Positions 62,696 to 64,000 of a stretch of 64,000 bases of DNA are shown one piece after another. A program made the translations under genes and the position numbers. The notes below the pieces were generated by a model, which worked only from the letters and a program-made list of their open reading frames with translations, ran no database searches and was not told the origin of the DNA. How positions within the stretch are numbered: position 1 is the stretch's first letter; the number at the start of each line of letters is the position of its first letter. The DNA comes from Oryza sativa Japonica Group (taxonomy: Eukaryota > Streptophyta > Magnoliopsida > Poales > Poaceae), in the NCBI RefSeq assembly GCF_034140825.1, contig NC_089036.1, positions 6,543,001 through 6,607,000 of the forward strand, in the 5' to 3' direction.

Positions 62696-64000
62696 ATGCC
62701 GCCGCCGCCGCCGTCGAAGAACCGCGGCCACGTTCCCGCGCCCCGGCCGCCTCCGGGCAAGCCGCCTGGGCGACGGATGGCGAGCCGGGACGCGGCGGAG
62801 CGGGCGGCGTTCTTCGCGCGGCGCGAGGCGGCCGCGGTGCTCCGCCGCGTGCTCCGCGGGGACGCGTCCAGGCGCGCCGCGGGCTCCATCAAGTCGCTCG
62901 TGTACTCCCCCTCCGTCCGCAACAAGCGCGCCACCTTCGCCCTCGTCTGCCAGACCCTCAAGTGTAAGCCTCACTCGCATCGATGCCCCCCCTCGTTTCG
63001 CTGTTGCGTGCAAGGTGTTCGATGGAATGCCAGTGCCGAGCTGTGTTGCTGCGTCCTCTCAACTTGGATTTGGATATCCTATTACTGCCATCCTATGTGT
63101 CGCATGAAATGGTCGTGTGGGAATGAGTGCCAGGTGTTTGTGCCAGTTTTCTTCTCGTTTGTCCATACTGCACAATGCAAGAGGTTATTTTCTGGAAACA
63201 TTAAAGACAACTTCACTACCTAGCCTCCAGAGTTGCTCTGATATGGATAATACATCTTGGTAATCAGCATCACAAATAACATTTTAGCATCACTCACAGA
63301 ACTTTGGTGGTAAAAATGCCAACTGTTAGATAACCCCATACACACTGTTTTTCCTAGATTTGGATGGTAATTGAGAGCTGGGGAGTAAAACCTCAGTTTG
63401 GTATACTGTACACTTAAAAAATAATCTGCTATACTGTACACTTAGAAAATACCTCAGTTTGGTCCTTTTTCTGTATTCACTCCTCTCCTCATGTTGCTCT
63501 ATTTCCTTTATCAGATCTTCCAATTCTAAAGGAGGTTTTAGCATCAACTGGAGTACTAACCAGTAAATGGAAGGTCAGTTAGACACTTCGTATGTTGTGA
63601 TGGAATAATGGAATTGAATTCCTTCTTTGTGTACAGTATTGTTATCTGTGTGGTGTTCACATGTTAGCTTTAGTCATGCCTCTTAAGTTGCAACATAGAA
63701 TACCTGCATGGTGCAAAACATCAACTGACTTTTTTTTTCAACTTGCAGAAACAGGAAGAATTAGTTTTCGTGACTGCCTATGACATTCTCTTTGGTCAGG
63801 TTTGTCAGTTACTCAACCCTTTAGATTCAACATATTACTTCCACAGTCTGTGCATTTGTTTTGTTTAACCTTTCAGTTGTGGAGTTCAGATCTTGTAGCC
63901 ACAAAATGGTTAAACTTTTGCATTGCACTTGATTACATAACAGTTCTGCATGTCATTGAAGCTCACAAGATAGTTCATTTCTCCTGTCCCTATTAAAATA
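62696..64000 (+). CDS. NSUN5-like rRNA (cytosine-C5) methyltransferase, 5' part
   Basis: First three exons of a gene that runs off the window: 62696-62963, 63515-63573 and 63749-63799 (126 residues so far), each with GT donor and AG acceptor. After a Pro-rich start (MPPPPPSKNRGHVPAPRPPP) comes RDAAERAAFFARREAAAVL, GSIKSLVYSPSVRNKRATFA, LVCQTLKYLPILKEVL, and KQEELVFVTAYDILFGQ. This is the N-terminal domain pattern I associate with plant NSUN5/RCM1-type enzymes, which methylate one cytosine of the large-subunit rRNA in the nucleolus. The SAM-binding catalytic core with its two cysteines would lie downstream. The start at 62696 has a CCACC ATG context; a second Met at 62777 is possible. Later exons are not seen before 64000. 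Confidence 0.85.

Overview
The window looks like nuclear DNA of a grass, almost certainly rice (Oryza). The protein genes are plant genes with GT-AG introns and GC-rich first exons. The spaces between them are packed with repeat families typical of rice: Tourist and Stowaway MITEs, Mutator-like elements with 9-bp target duplications, a CACTA element with TAGTCCCGG subterminal repeats, and Helitrons ending in a hairpin plus CTAG. From memory, the order CYP71 cluster, CLP1 homolog, PP2A catalytic subunit, NSUN5-like fits the short arm of rice chromosome 2. That placement was not checked.

Layout. 1-12.6 kb is intergenic: MITEs, Mutator-like end fragments and a few poorly preserved LTR-retroelement remnants, with no gene I can support. 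12.6-18.9 kb is one composite: a TIR element that received a Mutator-like element (13257-13923) and a minus-strand Helitron (14164-18579) carrying the broken 5' part of a purple acid phosphatase gene. 18.9-31 kb holds more MITEs, a second Helitron (27334-27963) and Pack-MULE-like elements: 20580-21309; 23084-24654 with a thaumatin-like gene piece; and 28767-30900, which contains a nested Mutator-like element (28932-29893) with a lipase gene piece.

31-42.3 kb is the P450 block. A unit with promoter, leader and exon 1 is duplicated head to tail. The first copy has no exon 2. The second continues into a complete gene (36299-38296), and a complete paralogue follows (39815-42280). A CACTA element sits in the first unit only. 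Both complete P450s read AGTGT where most P450s have an acidic residue before the I-helix threonine.

43-46.3 kb is a nest: a Stowaway-like MITE split by a Mutator-like element, whose right terminal repeat is split by a 5'-truncated LINE with a 17-bp target duplication. 46.4-64 kb is the gene-rich part: a small membrane-protein gene (minus), a CLP1 homolog in ten exons (plus), a PP2A catalytic subunit in six exons (minus, convergent with CLP1) and the 5' end of an NSUN5-like rRNA methyltransferase gene (plus, running off the window). These last genes are general housekeeping functions (pre-mRNA 3'-end or tRNA processing, phosphoprotein signalling, ribosome biogenesis). The P450 array is lineage-specific and probably metabolic, with unknown substrate.
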